In this document: positions 18,339 to 29,222 of the stretch, in pieces | Numbering within the stretch: position 1 is the first letter of the stretch | Layout of the letters: every line of letters begins with the position of its first letter | Origin: Xenoacremonium recifei | Lineage: Eukaryota; Ascomycota; Sordariomycetes; Hypocreales; Nectriaceae | Assembly (NCBI GenBank): GCA_012184525.1 | Contig: WOFQ01000001.1 | Coordinates: forward strand, 2,294,001 to 2,358,000 | Length of the DNA: 64,000 nt | Direction of reading: 5' to 3' | Notes under the pieces: model-generated | Told to the model about the DNA's origin: nothing | What the model saw: the letters and a program-made list of their open reading frames with translations, nothing else | Database searches by the model: none | Made by a program: the position numbers and the translations under genes

Positions 18339-19823
18339 TCAACTCCCAACATCCACTGGATCGGCCCAAGTGGTCGAGTTCTGTGCCGACACGACCAGCT
18401 TTCCATCGACAAAGTAGAACAGCCGGACTTGGTTGTTCCAAGCCGTCGCCGCGATCCCGCTTTCGATCTTGCCCCAGCTCGGGTCCTGCCACTTCTTCCA
18501 GCCGGAGAAGTCGAGCGTCTGATAGTAGGAAACGATGACGCCGGTTGAGGGGTTGCCGTAAAATACGCGCAGAGGGTTGACCTTGGGCACGTAGCAACCT
18601 GTCAACTGCACCGAGGCATTCCACGATGAGCCGTGGTATGGATCCACGGCGTTTGCTAGACGGGCGTCAGTAACGTGTACGTTGGTGAAATAGGGGTCAA
18701 GTGCGGAGTCTACTTACATCTCGTCTCTGGCCCAAGGTCGTCAGAATATTTTAGCCACCGTAGGCCTCCAGTTGAGTTAGACACGAAGAACACATTGATG
18801 TCCGTATCATTTGGGCCGTAGGCAACGAGATCAGAGCCGGGATAAGCCCCTGAAAAGAAACGAGTCGCTGACCAGCCTTCAGTGCCATTTATGTCACCCT
18901 TCAAGCTCCAAAGGTTCTCTAACGAAGCCTGAAACCAGACTTCTGTGAATGTATCGCCAAATCGATGAGCTGCCAGTTTCGTTGCTGCATGCACGTCGTT
19001 GGTGAAGTTGCTCGTAATGATGCTGTTGGATACGGTTGTGCACTCGGTAGTGTCGTCCTTTGTGCAGTTGAGGGTGGCTTGAGCAACGTTCGTCGAGTGA
19101 TTACTGTCGGTGCTCACGTAGAAGAGCTGTACGGTCGCTGAATCGGTGAGGTTTTGAGAAGTAGCGGCGAGAGGTGCCCCGTAGTTTGGCGTGATCTCCA
19201 AGCTCACGTTGAACTCGTCGCCGCCTGTATCGCCTTCCATGCGACGGTACAAAATGTTGGTAGTCTCGAGGTCATTGTAGAAGATCTGAATGTTTCGGGC
19301 ATTGTCACCGCTGGACACGCCCGTAACAGCGACCTGTCTCTGGTCTGCATCGATCGGGCCAGTCTGTAAAGGGCCTACCGCGGCAGTGGCCGTCGCCGGA
19401 CTGGAGTTGTGTGACTTGTTCGCCTCGATACCGCCAACCACGCCTCCAACTATCGCGGCTATGATGACAATGACGGCCACAGCAAGGACTATGAAGAAGG
19501 TCTTTCTCTTCAGTCCACATATCCTGCGAGCAGGCGGCGCAGTTGACGCCAGTTTCGTCTGCGAGTCTGGGGTGTGCGCGACCTCCTTTTGCGCATCATC
19601 ATACTTGGGAATTGGAGCGTCTTCTGCGGGTTGTGTTGCCAACTTGTCACGGCCTTCTACATCGAGGAGGAGAGGTCCTGCTACCACCTCTGGAGCATCG
19701 GTGCCAGGCTCGGGTTCGACAACTGTAGGATACCGTTCGTCGTCGCGCTGGTGATTTGTGGTCAGTCGGGAAATACAATTTACTGACAGGGACGTCAGTG
19801 ATCTCGTAGGAGAGCGTTACCAT
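18339..19823 (-). CDS. Fucose-specific-lectin-like type II membrane protein
   Basis: Model: exons 19823-19788, 19747-18718 and 18655-18339, 460 residues. A ~95-residue cytosolic N-terminus rich in acidic/Pro residues (YPTVVEPEPG) precedes one transmembrane segment (about residues 95-117, FFIVLAVAVIVIIAAIVGG) flanked by basic KRK, so the C-terminal ~340 residues should face the lumen or exterior. That domain shows repeating aromatic blades (IQIFYNDLE, VQLFYVS, INVFFVS, LRVFYGN, VRLFYFV) spaced like the six-bladed fungal fucose-specific lectin fold. It has many N-x-S/T sites and four cysteines (two within one ~11-residue segment). Membrane-tethered versions are common in Sordariomycetes. The 5' end is uncertain: intron 1 would be only 40 nt, and an alternative donor directly after an in-frame ATG codon gives a 73-nt intron and a different N-terminus. 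Confidence 0.7.
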
Positions 19824-21132
19824 CTTGATGTCTTGGCTGGCGCGAACCACCTGAAGCCCAAGACGAAATAACCTGGGAACAAGAACGTGCTCATCCAGGC
19901 CAACACTAGAACGAACTCTTCGACCAAGTTTCGAGGGGCAGCCCAACGAGTAATATTTGGGTTAACGTTGACACTGACACCCCCCTGTCAATCCTCTTCT
20001 TCCCGCCCCTTCACAGCCATCATCATAACCACTGTCCAGTGCTGTCGTCCCTGGGGTGATCCCCGGACCTCATAGGGCGGCAGATCCTTTAGCTGAAGAA
20101 CCAGGGCATCCGCCATACCGGGGCAAACTCGGACCCGAGTCTGGTTGGGCGACATCCGTGGCGGCAGGAGGCTGTGACGATGGTCTGACGATCAATGGCC
20201 AGGGGCTGGTGGGGAGCACGAATCCTGTAGGCGGATTCTCGCAGGGCTGGACTGGGGATGCGGATGCTCATTGATGGGAGGAAGCCTTGGATCAGCGCGG
20301 TGCAGAGCTCCGTTGCAATCTGACGTGCGCTGGTAAGTATTCTAGCGGCCGATGGGAGTTGTCCATGTACATGTAAGGCAGGTCGATGAAGCCGGCGTCT
20401 GCCAGCAGAAGTATGTTGACGTCAAGCGCCAGGGAATTGTTGTTATAAGGGTCAAGAGCGACGCCCCGAACTTCCCAACCTGCCTGAGCAGCGCCTGAAC
20501 AGCCCTGGCCCAGTTACATCCGATGCACAGTGATGTCTGTGCCTTCCCTGTAATTACTGAAGGATGCCCTGTAGGTCTGAAATTGCAGGTGCTACCTTAC
20601 CTACCGATTACACCCTTACTCAGCCTCTCTCCCGCGCAGGAGATGCTTTATCATCAATCCAGCGGATAAGTCTATTTTGAGACCCGGAGGTCTGTGTGTT
20701 CCATTCGCGGGGGATGTGCCGGAAGTCGCTTTATTAAGTAGCGCGAGGGTCCGCTTCAACATCGTCAACATCGTCAACATATGAAGACATGGAACAAATT
20801 TCGAGTGCGTACGGAGTACAAGCCAAGTCGTATTTACAGCCCTAATGCACAAGATACTGACTGTTCTTAAGACACAAATTCAGGTCGCTCCCTCAAATGA
20901 TAAACCAGATATTCTTTTGGCGCACGGCTGTGCGGCCCGATGAGCCTTCATTTACCCCATTCAAAAGGTCAACGAATTGAGTTCCGCGCGGCGCATATTC
21001 GAGAAAACGTTCGATCCAGAACCCAATATATAAGGTAGATAAGCCATCCGAACTTGGGTTTGTTTTGTATGCGCTGGTACCCCAGGTATTCCATATTTGC
21101 CACGTCTTTGATCTCGCCGTCTACCTCTCAAG
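19824..21132. promoter_or_regulatory. Divergent intergenic, lectin-like gene / HxxxD acyltransferase
   Basis: Holds both promoters. A TATA-like word (CAATATATAAGG, 21025-21036) lies about 100 bp before the acyltransferase ATG and is the best core-promoter candidate. A duplicated ATCGTCAAC unit occurs at 20761-20778, and a TACGGAGTAC word at 20810-20819. No supported gene. Confidence 0.45.
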
Positions 21133-22662
21133 ATGGCAGTAGATTATCCAAACCTGACATGGTCGCAGACGGCACCTGGAGTCTGGCAGCGCGGCATCGA
21201 TGAAATTGAACAAATCTACGCTGCCCTGGCCATTCTCTATGAAGGCAGCGGACGTATGTACTTCGGAATGACTGGCTTCCTATCACTAAGCGTCGACGTA
21301 CCTACTTTATCGCCAGCCGATCAGGAAGTCGACAAAGCATTGGAAAAAGCCTGGCTTGCAATTCGATACGACCATCCCACGATTGCTTCACAAGTAACCA
21401 GAGACAACGAGACCCAGGAATGGACAAAGACGTACCATCAATTTCGGAACGAAAGCGATCGCACAGCATGGCTCGAACAGACGCTGGTGCATATCTCAAC
21501 GGGTCAAACGAGTCTTCAATGGGCGAACAGCGATCCTCCGGCCCCGAAAGTCCCGACTCTATTCGTTGTCCATCCTCCTCCGGACTCCAAGGACCAGCAC
21601 TTGATCCGCCGCGATCTAGTCTTTCGATCGCCTCACGACATCATTGATGGTATAGGAACACTGATGCTGTTCAATAACCTCCTTCATCACACCTCGGCTG
21701 CTTATCGTAAAGGAGATGGGTTCGAACTTTCGCTTTGCGATGGCTCAGAGGTCGCCAACCTTAGTCCACCTTACCGTGTATCCGCGGGCATTCCCCTTAA
21801 ACTCGCTCCCGCACAACAACGACGGCTCAAAGAAATCATCGCGCAGAAGGCTGAGGTAGCCTCAAACACCGAAGTCAAGATCCTGACTCTTCCATATAAG
21901 CATGGAGCACTCACACCAGGTCGCCACCAACGCGTCGCTTTAACGCTGTCCAAAGAGGAGACCACTCAATTACTTGCAGCGTGTAAGAAGATTGACGCAA
22001 CTCCAACCCATGTGTTTCATGCTGCCGCCGCCATGGTCTTGAGGGACGTTCAAAGCCAGACGTCAGAAGAACAACGCGTTCGCTATATTAATTATATTCT
22101 ACGTAACGAGCGCGCAAGCTGCAGGGATCCTTTCAATTCTTCTCAGCACCCCGCTGCGGTGTACCACTCTGTCTCTGGAGATAGCTTGGTTGTTGACATG
22201 ATCATCCTTGCAAAGGGAGATTTACAAAACATGGATGTACGAAAGAGGGAGTTTGAACGCATCGTTCAGACAATGAAGGACTTTTATCATGGTGTCCGCA
22301 ATGACAAGGACCACTATGCCCTTGTTCCTGATCTTTGGTCACTAGGATTACCAACTCTCCCCTCCACGCCTCGGCCCTTCCCGATCCCACCGCCAAAAGA
22401 ATTCCCTTCAGTGTCTATATCCAGTATGGGACGCGTGGATGCTATCATCAAGCAGCAAAACGGGGTCTTCAGAGTAAATGATGCTTGGGTTACAGGAGAA
22501 GAGCTAGGAAATGGGCTTGGCTTATTCCTTGGGACTTTCAATGGTGAGCTCTGTCTAAGTGCTGCCTATAACGATGCATGGCATGAAGAAGTGGATGTTT
22601 TGGATTACTTGAATCGTTGTAAGGAAATTGTGTTTACCAGCCTAGAACTAAAGACGGCCTAA
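21133..22662 (+). CDS. HxxxD-type acyltransferase, Tri3/condensation-like
   Basis: An uninterrupted 509-residue frame. It resembles condensation-domain/HxxxD acyltransferases of the type represented by trichothecene 15-O-acetyltransferase (Tri3). The putative catalytic motif HDIIDG lies near residue 168 within FRSPHDIIDGIGTL, with upstream VFRSPH typical of these folds. The C-terminal half has SISSMGRVD and a final LGLFLGTFNGELCLSAAYNDAW segment, resembling the bridging/latch region of BAHD and NRPS condensation proteins. The second signature of BAHD enzymes (DFGWG) is not obvious. Predicted reaction: transfer of an acyl group from acyl-CoA to a hydroxyl of a small metabolite; the substrate is unknown. 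No cytochrome P450, terpene synthase or transporter accompanies it here, so it is not in a visible toxin or metabolite cluster. It lacks introns, unlike most neighbours. Confidence 0.65.
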   Translation: MAVDYPNLTWSQTAPGVWQRGIDEIEQIYAALAILYEGSGRMYFGMTGFLSLSVDVPTLSPADQEVDKALEKAWLAIRYDHPTIASQVTRDNETQEWTKTYHQFRNESDRTAWLEQTLVHISTGQTSLQWANSDPPAPKVPTLFVVHPPPDSKDQHLIRRDLVFRSPHDIIDGIGTLMLFNNLLHHTSAAYRKGDGFELSLCDGSEVANLSPPYRVSAGIPLKLAPAQQRRLKEIIAQKAEVASNTEVKILTLPYKHGALTPGRHQRVALTLSKEETTQLLAACKKIDATPTHVFHAAAAMVLRDVQSQTSEEQRVRYINYILRNERASCRDPFNSSQHPAAVYHSVSGDSLVVDMIILAKGDLQNMDVRKREFERIVQTMKDFYHGVRNDKDHYALVPDLWSLGLPTLPSTPRPFPIPPPKEFPSVSISSMGRVDAIIKQQNGVFRVNDAWVTGEELGNGLGLFLGTFNGELCLSAAYNDAWHEEVDVLDYLNRCKEIVFTSLELKTA

Positions 22663-23437
22663 TATGTGAGGGCCTTTGTTATTTGTTGCATAATGTTCAG
22701 TTGCAAAGCCATTAACAACAGCTGTGGAATACTTGGTTTAGACTAAGAATATCATGGTAGACTATAGGAGCTACCTACTCAGAAGACAGTATCTGCGGTT
22801 GAATCTATGTAACTCACACCCGTGAGGTTTCCGTAGTGTCGATTTGATCAGCACATATGTAAGCACCGTCGCTGACATTATGGGGTCTTCTCCAGTATGT
22901 CGGAACCGCCGAATGATTTGCAGAAACTGCTGCAACGTATAAGACTGACTGTGTCACGTTGCTTCCGACCTTGGCTTCAAACACCATCTCGATCACATCG
23001 AATTCTTGCAGCTGTTTATGCTCATGGCCTATCCCCTGCTTATGAGTTGCTGACGTTACGACGGAAACAACACTTCTATCCATGATGGCAAATATCTGTG
23101 AATCGCTTTGAGCAGCGAGTGCATTGTGATTAATCTACCAAGGGTTTTGTCCATCTCGGCATACTCTCGTTAAAGTCATGATTACCCATTCCTCCCATCC
23201 TTCCCATACCCAAGTATTCCGAGCCCAAATATTCCTAGCATATTATTATATACGATATGCGATTGAGCCCTTTTCCCAGGTTGAAGGCCCAGATAGACCC
23301 AAGGATCGAAAGCGAAAAGACAGGATGTCTCCCGGACCCTCCTGTTTGTGGTTCGCTAACGCCATAGAAGGACAGACATTTGTTCCCAAATAAACCAACT
23401 ACGCCGCTCAAAGAATAAGATCCAGGAAGTCCTCAAG
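22663..23437. other. Convergent intergenic, acyltransferase / bHLH gene
   Basis: Somewhat A+T-rich spacer containing two 3' UTRs. The short frames on both strands have no recognisable features. Confidence 0.35.
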
Positions 23438-24811
23438 TTACTCCTCCTCGTCTTCTGATGGGGGTTGCAATGCCCTGAGTTGGGTTTCCAGTTCTTTATT
23501 GCCCTTCACCAGATCCGTCAACCAGTCATATGTCATTGACAAGATCGTGCTTTTGCTGAATCCACCTCCGTGAAGGCCCGGGACGAGAATGCACATGTCT
23601 TCGTATCCTTCCTTGATGAGATTCCTGCGCTTTTGTTCGCTGCGTATGTGGTTTTCTCGCTTTTGGTCATCAGTGAGGTTTTCCCTCGGTGGTTTGCTTG
23701 CCGCAACTGCAGATTTCCTGCGCTTGGCTGTTGAACTCGCTTCAACCGATGGCGATGCAGTTCCATTCTGCTTTCCCTTAGACTTCTTTCCACTCGCTGT
23801 TTTCAGAGGAGTTGCAGTCGTCTGGTTCGTGGGGAGTTCTTTGGAGTTCTTGCTCTTCCGCCGCTTCCGGGGCGGCGTATCAATCTCAGATAGCCTGGCG
23901 GCAGGTGCTGAAAGCTTTTCGGTTAGTGCAGACATGTCCGCATGGTTGGGACTACTTGGCCGAGTGTTGTCGGCGCTCTGTGTTGGTTCTAAGCATTCGA
24001 GGGTCTTCAGTTGTTCGTTGGATAAGGATTCTGCCGTTTCTCTATAGCTGCTCGGGGTGAAGCCTTGGGTATGGCTGAAACTCGAATCCGAGCCATATTG
24101 GACATCGGGAGGAGGGGCATTCCTGGGCCGGGACTGTCCAGGGTTCCCAAACATCCAATGCTTGAAAATGTGTTCGTCGTCAGCTGGTGCACTTCCTCTC
24201 TGTCCATCCTCCTTAAACTCTTCCAATGGTTGATGCCGGAGATGACCGACTGGCACTCCAGCTGAACGTCGGGTCACAGATCCGTCGCCGCTGACAGAAT
24301 GATGTCTTCGAGTGGATGGGTTATGAATGAGAGTCGCTGCAGCATTCAAAACGTCATCCGGGGTGTGTTCATGTATCCCATGGGATTGCGGCTCGGTCGG
24401 GGGCGGTGGAGGTGGCGGCGGCGGCAGCATGGAGCCCATAGAGAGGAAATTCTGGAATCCAATCTGGTTGTGAAAGCCATTTTGGCCAGAGAAGCCATTC
24501 TGGTTATGAAAACCGTTCTGGCTGTGGTGGGGAGGAAGGACGTTGGGCGTGCTCGGCGACGCCAGATGGTGACCTGGTTGTTGACCAAACGAGGTCGTAG
24601 TCCCCACGAGATGCGGTAGTTCGAGCCATGTATCGCTGAAGTGAAGACCACCTTCGTCAAAAGAAGACGACGTATTATATTGATCGGCGGCGAAGTCCTG
24701 AAAGAACGTAGACAGACTCAAAGTGTCCGTCTCCGACAATACAGGATTGCCCGGGGCGGGTTCGGGTGGCGCGGGGAGAGGTTCTTGATTCTCATCAATA
24801 GAATCTAACAT
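23438..24811 (-). CDS. Basic helix-loop-helix transcription factor
   Basis: 457 residues from ATG 24811. The bHLH domain is at the C-terminus (about 386-440). The basic region RENHIRSEQKRRNLIKEG carries the H-x3-E-x2-R/K pattern that recognises E-boxes (CANNTG). Helix 1 is EDMCILVP, the loop is glycine-rich (GLHGGGF), and helix 2 is SKSTILSMTYDWLTDLV, followed by a short leucine-spaced extension. This arrangement resembles INO4/MLX-like fungal bHLH proteins that act as heterodimers. The N-terminal region is disordered: an acidic/Pro start, a Q/N-rich repeat (QNGFHNQ type, residues 97-121), a polyproline run, and serine-rich segments with nuclear-signal motifs (PPRKRRKSK, AKRRKS). An upstream 5' exon cannot be excluded, because a branch-point/acceptor-like CTGAC...TTAG immediately overlaps the start. 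Confidence 0.82.
   Translation of the reverse strand: MLDSIDENQEPLPAPPEPAPGNPVLSETDTLSLSTFFQDFAADQYNTSSSFDEGGLHFSDTWLELPHLVGTTTSFGQQPGHHLASPSTPNVLPPHHSQNGFHNQNGFSGQNGFHNQIGFQNFLSMGSMLPPPPPPPPPTEPQSHGIHEHTPDDVLNAAATLIHNPSTRRHHSVSGDGSVTRRSAGVPVGHLRHQPLEEFKEDGQRGSAPADDEHIFKHWMFGNPGQSRPRNAPPPDVQYGSDSSFSHTQGFTPSSYRETAESLSNEQLKTLECLEPTQSADNTRPSSPNHADMSALTEKLSAPAARLSEIDTPPRKRRKSKNSKELPTNQTTATPLKTASGKKSKGKQNGTASPSVEASSTAKRRKSAVAASKPPRENLTDDQKRENHIRSEQKRRNLIKEGYEDMCILVPGLHGGGFSKSTILSMTYDWLTDLVKGNKELETQLRALQPPSEDEEE
24449..24523 (-). repeat. Q/N-rich short tandem repeat in the bHLH gene
   Basis: Imperfect tandem copies of a unit encoding QNGFHN / QNGFSG / QIGFQN (residues 97-121). It is a low-complexity, Q/N-rich coding repeat of about four units. 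Confidence 0.8.
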
Positions 24812-27225
24812 GACGGGTCAGCATTTGCAAGGCAACATGAGGAGAGCGGGCGCCGTACAGCCGAATGGCAGGAAAGGGGAGGACTCCCGCCGCGACGAAG
24901 CCATCCTGGGAACGCTTTGTACGGCGAGCATCGGGGCGTCCTAGAGTTGCTGAACCGGGTCGGGGCCAGAGAGGTTGTCGAGGGGGGTTCAACATGGACG
25001 GGATGCGCATCAGCTGCTAAAGCAAGACGCGACCCAGGCCAAATCTGGGGAAGCGGATACTTCCAGTCGACTGCGAGAATCCGTTGCGGACGTAGAACTG
25101 AGAACGAATCTCGGTCGGAAGCTGAGGAAAGTCTGGAAAGGGCGACAAGTGTTATTCGGCTTATTCAGGAACTTTGTGAGGCCCGTTGACTCCGCCAGGG
25201 TCTCAGCCTCTTAATTTGTTGACGAGCCTTGTCTTGAGTCGGAGCACAACAAGCGGGGAGAGTTTGAGCTGGGAAACCAAGAGTGCTGTGCTGTGCAGAG
25301 CGATGCATGCGCCACAGCAAAGAGGGGATCGTCGTGCGCGGCAGATGAGTCGGGAGTCTCTAATTTGGAGTACTTGCTCTAGGCAGAGATGCAAGAGACG
25401 AAGCGGCGAAACTGTAACGGTGGATGGTGGAAGATGCAGTGTCGAGTTGAGGTTGAGTGGTCGCATCCGTAATAATTCGTGCCTCAGCAGTAGCAGCTTC
25501 CACTTCAGGGCAGTCGTGGGTACCCAGGCCAGGCGCATCCAGCAAGCAGCACAGCGCCTGTCTGGCAAGGTACAAGATTGTACCTAACAGAGGACAGGGA
25601 TTCGCTTGCTCTCGTTGAAGTCATCTGCATCAGCTGGTCGCGGTCCATTTGTGGGTTTGCCCCGACAGAGGCATTCGGTGGGATCTATCGGTGTAAGCAG
25701 TGCAGCTATCTGGGTCACTCGCCGAATGTCAGCCGTCCAATTGGCTCAATTCGGGTTCTTGCGAACGGTTTAACTGAATTTTCCGTCAACCCACCTGGAG
25801 ATCCGCTAGCTTCGGCATCATTCGTCTAAGGGAGTATCACATGCTTGAGCATTGTCGCGACCAAGGCAGCCTCCCGAACTAGCCCCCTCACCTCCCGTTG
25901 TACGTATGGACGTTTCTGCGGGGTGACGACCGTTTTGAACACATTTTGCCCCAACAGTGGCAGTGAGGGCGTGAGGGCGTGAGCTCATCGTGCGTTGACT
26001 CAATTAGCGATCCAGAGTCGGTGCAAAGCGGTTCTCCGTGTTCGTATCGAGAGATGTTTGGCTACAGCCGAAACCCATGTACTGTCCATGTTAGTATGTA
26101 CCTGTACCTGCCTGAGGTGCCACTACTGAGATCGATCGGCGCATCATTCGAGGTGTCGCGGTCTCGTGACCGCGTGCCGCTCGTACAGTCAGCCAGCCCA
26201 GACTCTGAGGAAGGCGCGTTGCAATCAACGCATGTCATCAAGCCCTCAGAGCACACCGTTAGACTTCTAACGACCTTCATCCCCTCTCAATTCCGCCCTC
26301 AATTCTGCTACAACTGTGTAAAGAAAAATATACCTAGGGCGGTTTTCCTTGTATTTCCTTGCGGCCCCTGGTCCCTAGACGCGTTAGGGCCCGTTGGCCA
26401 CGGAGTCTCCTGCCAAATTCGACATCGCCAGGCCCTCCTCAGCTCCATCTCCGCCAAACCATGTCGTTCTGCCCCTGAAGTGCATCGTCATCGTTCCTCT
26501 AACCTCGACGGCTGCAACCATCCTCCGGCCATCTTCCGTCCGTTTAGTTCCGAATAATCCTGCTGTGCTTGTCGTTCTTGCGGTACGGAATAGGCTTCAA
26601 CTCCTAAGTCCTTCAGAGCCCTACAGCCGTTACCCCAGGTCTGGAGATTCCCCACTCGCACTGCTCCATCGTCGCGATCCGCGAGGTCATCACCACCCAA
26701 ACTTCTCCGTGCCGCTTCCCCAGCTTTCATACGTGAGCTGTGGAGTTCTTGCTCGCTCGATTAGGGGCTTCGATCTCATCAGCTAGTTACGGTAAGATGG
26801 GCACTCTGCATAAAATTTCCTTTCACTTTAGTCCTACGCGCTCGCTTTCACGCGCAACCTCGGTTTCAGCCGAGGCTCGTGACCGAGCACTGCTCCAGCT
26901 GTGTCAAAGAAGTTCGAGCTGAGGTGTTCCTCACATGAATGAAGTCTCAGCGCTGGTCCAGCTTTCCCTGCCTCGCCCTTCCCCTAGGGCAGTATCTGCC
27001 TCTCCAAACAGCCGAAAATCCCGACTTGCACACCCTCTTCTTTTCCATCTCCCTTTATATGTATTCTTTCTCGCCCGACAGGGGTTCATGCAAACAGAGT
27101 GCTGATCCCCTAGCAGGAACCTGCGCTTCCAACCTCGGGAATAGCGCTAGGCCGTCGACAATCGCATGTCCCATAGGCCTGGCCTTGTCTTTCGTTACAT
27201 GCCGCAAGTGTAGGAGAGTTTAGCC
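24812..27225. promoter_or_regulatory. Large divergent intergenic, bHLH / TMEM135-like genes
   Basis: 2.4 kb between two head-to-head genes. No reading frame has a recognisable domain or a plausible exon chain. It probably contains long 5' leaders and promoters for both genes. A CT-rich stretch near 26990-27060 precedes the TMEM135-like ATG. The frame at 25979-26557 (+) is open for 192 codons but looks non-coding in composition. Confidence 0.4.
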
Positions 27226-28923
27226 ATGGCTCCCCAGACGCGACTTGATCGCAGGCGTCCATTGATACTGGACCCAATCCCAGCGATCTTTCGCCCTTTG
27301 ATACGGGCCTACCTATTGGGATATGCTTCAGCTGTTGCCCCACGCCTCTTGACCTTGATCCTCCAACAGGTGGCCAAACGGAGACGAAAGTATTTGTCCC
27401 CCGAGCAGGACACCCGCCCTTTGTTAGACTCTGCCAGACACATCTTGCGCACTGGTCTAGAATGCCAACGCTTCCCGGCTTTCTGCGCCGTCTTGATTGG
27501 TGGTAGCACACTTCTCCAGGTCCGCCTCCCTATCAAAGTTTTCTCTTTGCTGGTCCATCTCTTGCGTCCACCCCTTTTCAATGATCTTTGGGTTTCACCT
27601 CGGGATTTCTACAGTAGCTCTGGGCTGAAGTCACTGACGTGTACCTAAGGAACCTATCAAGAGCATCCTGGAAAGAGGTTTGAAAAGCTTAAGTGATGCA
27701 GCCAGGCTAAGGTGAGAACGAATGTCTGCCAATCGTTCCTACGCGGTGCTGATATATACTCTTAGACTCGCACGATGGCTGTCTGCTTTCATTGCCGCAT
27801 GGCTCAGCCTCCGCTTGTTGCAGTCCAAAGAAAACCGAGCGCCCGTGGAGAATGGAACAAATGGCTCTGCGTCACCATCACGGGTGAAGCCACAAAGCAC
27901 CCGCTTTGCTGGTCGAACTCTCGACCTCACCCTATTCGCTGCCACTCGTGCCCTTGATGTAGTAGTCGGGGCTTTATGGGCGCAGCATAGGACACGCCGA
28001 GAGAGAGCGAACAAGTGGACAAGGGTGAGCAAAGACCGCATCATGTACTACACTCCCAACAAGTTACTGACGGCTTTCAGGCTGAGGAAGTCCTCTCCAA
28101 GCTCATGGATCCTCTCGTGTTTGCTACCTCTTCCGGCCTCATTATGTGGTCATGGTTTTACTCTCCCGAAAGTCTTCCTGCAGGCTACAACAAATGGATC
28201 ACGTCGGCAGCGTCAGTAGACTTACGCCTTATTGAGGCGCTTCGTCGATGCCGCAAAGGCAAGTTGCAGTACGGAAGGGACACTGGTCAAGCCCATCTAC
28301 TAGGTGGCATGTGCGATGACTACAATCTGCCTCGGATTTGGGGTGATCCTGCAAGGGCCATTCCCTTTCCCTGCGAGATTGTTCACATGGGATGTGGTTC
28401 CTCGTGTGAATATCATGCTCTGAGTCGTTTCTTACGATCGTGGAAATGGGCAATGTTGACCTACCTACCCCTTACGATGGCCCTGAAGTTGCGGAACCCG
28501 TCTCGCAAAGCATTCCGCCAAGCATTTTTATCTTCCTCGAGATCTGCAGCCTTCCTCGGCAGTTTTATCACACTCTTCTACTATGGGGTTTGTCTAGCGC
28601 GAACTCGCCTCGGCCCGCGCCTCCTAGGCACTGACATCAAGTGCCGGCAACGCATTGACGGCGGCATCTGTGTCGGCACAGGATGTGTCCTCTGTGGTTG
28701 GAGTGTGCTCATTGAAACAGCCAGCCGCCGGAAGGAATTGGCTCTCTTCGTGGTGCCTCGGGCCATGGCCACAATTGTGCCTCGGCGTTACCCTATCGAG
28801 CAGCAGTGGCGAGAGAGGCTCATATTTGCCGTCAGCACAGCCCTTGTGCTCACTTGCGTCAAGGAAAACCCTCTGAGGGTCAGAGGTGTCTTCGGACGTT
28901 TGTTGGGAATGGTCCTCGACTAG
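27226..28923 (+). CDS. TMEM135-like multi-pass membrane protein
   Basis: Exons 27226-27519, 27650-27711, 27766-28024 and 28081-28923 give 485 residues. Several hydrophobic segments are present (AYLLGYASAVAPRLLTLIL, FPAFCAVLIGGSTLL, ARWLSAFIAAWLSLRLL, DPLVFATSSGLIMWSWFY, FLGSFITLFYYGVCLAR, IFAVSTALVLTCV). There is a conserved Cys/His stretch IVHMGCGSSCEYHALSRF matching the cysteine-rich segment of TMEM135 proteins, which localise to peroxisomes/mitochondria and affect lipid and organelle homeostasis. The N-terminus (repeated GG and AxxA motifs) recalls the Tim17/PMP24-like half. The intron 1 donor is non-consensus (GTCCGC); I chose it because LLQ joining to EPIK keeps phase and removes a frame conflict. 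The 62-nt second exon is supported by frame closure. Confidence 0.72.
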
Positions 28924-29222
28924 GAGAAATCGAGGCATCACCTGTACCAACTTTGTAATAGAATGTACCATGACATGGGTGGGTTGTGTGAACAGTGTTG
29001 TAAGAATATAGGGGTGTGTGGGAGGCCTCAAATGGCAACATCAAGGTGTATTCTCCGAAGATTAGATATCTCGGGAGCAAGTCTACTAGTTTTAATAACT
29101 CCTAATTAATAAACTTACTTCTTCCACAGAAGGTTCAAGCATGCGTCAGGTGCACAAAACGATCGAGATTGGGGGAGTTTACGTATTCATTTGAGCTACA
29201 CAACGAGTCTTTTCGTCTATGA

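Noticed and set aside
21133..24811. Secondary-metabolite gene cluster around the acyltransferase and the bHLH factor
   Set aside because: No backbone synthase, P450, transporter or pathway-specific zinc-cluster regulator nearby; the neighbours are general cellular genes.
25979..26557. 192-codon plus-strand frame as a gene
   Set aside because: No recognisable domain, no flanking exon structure and a composition typical of chance frames.
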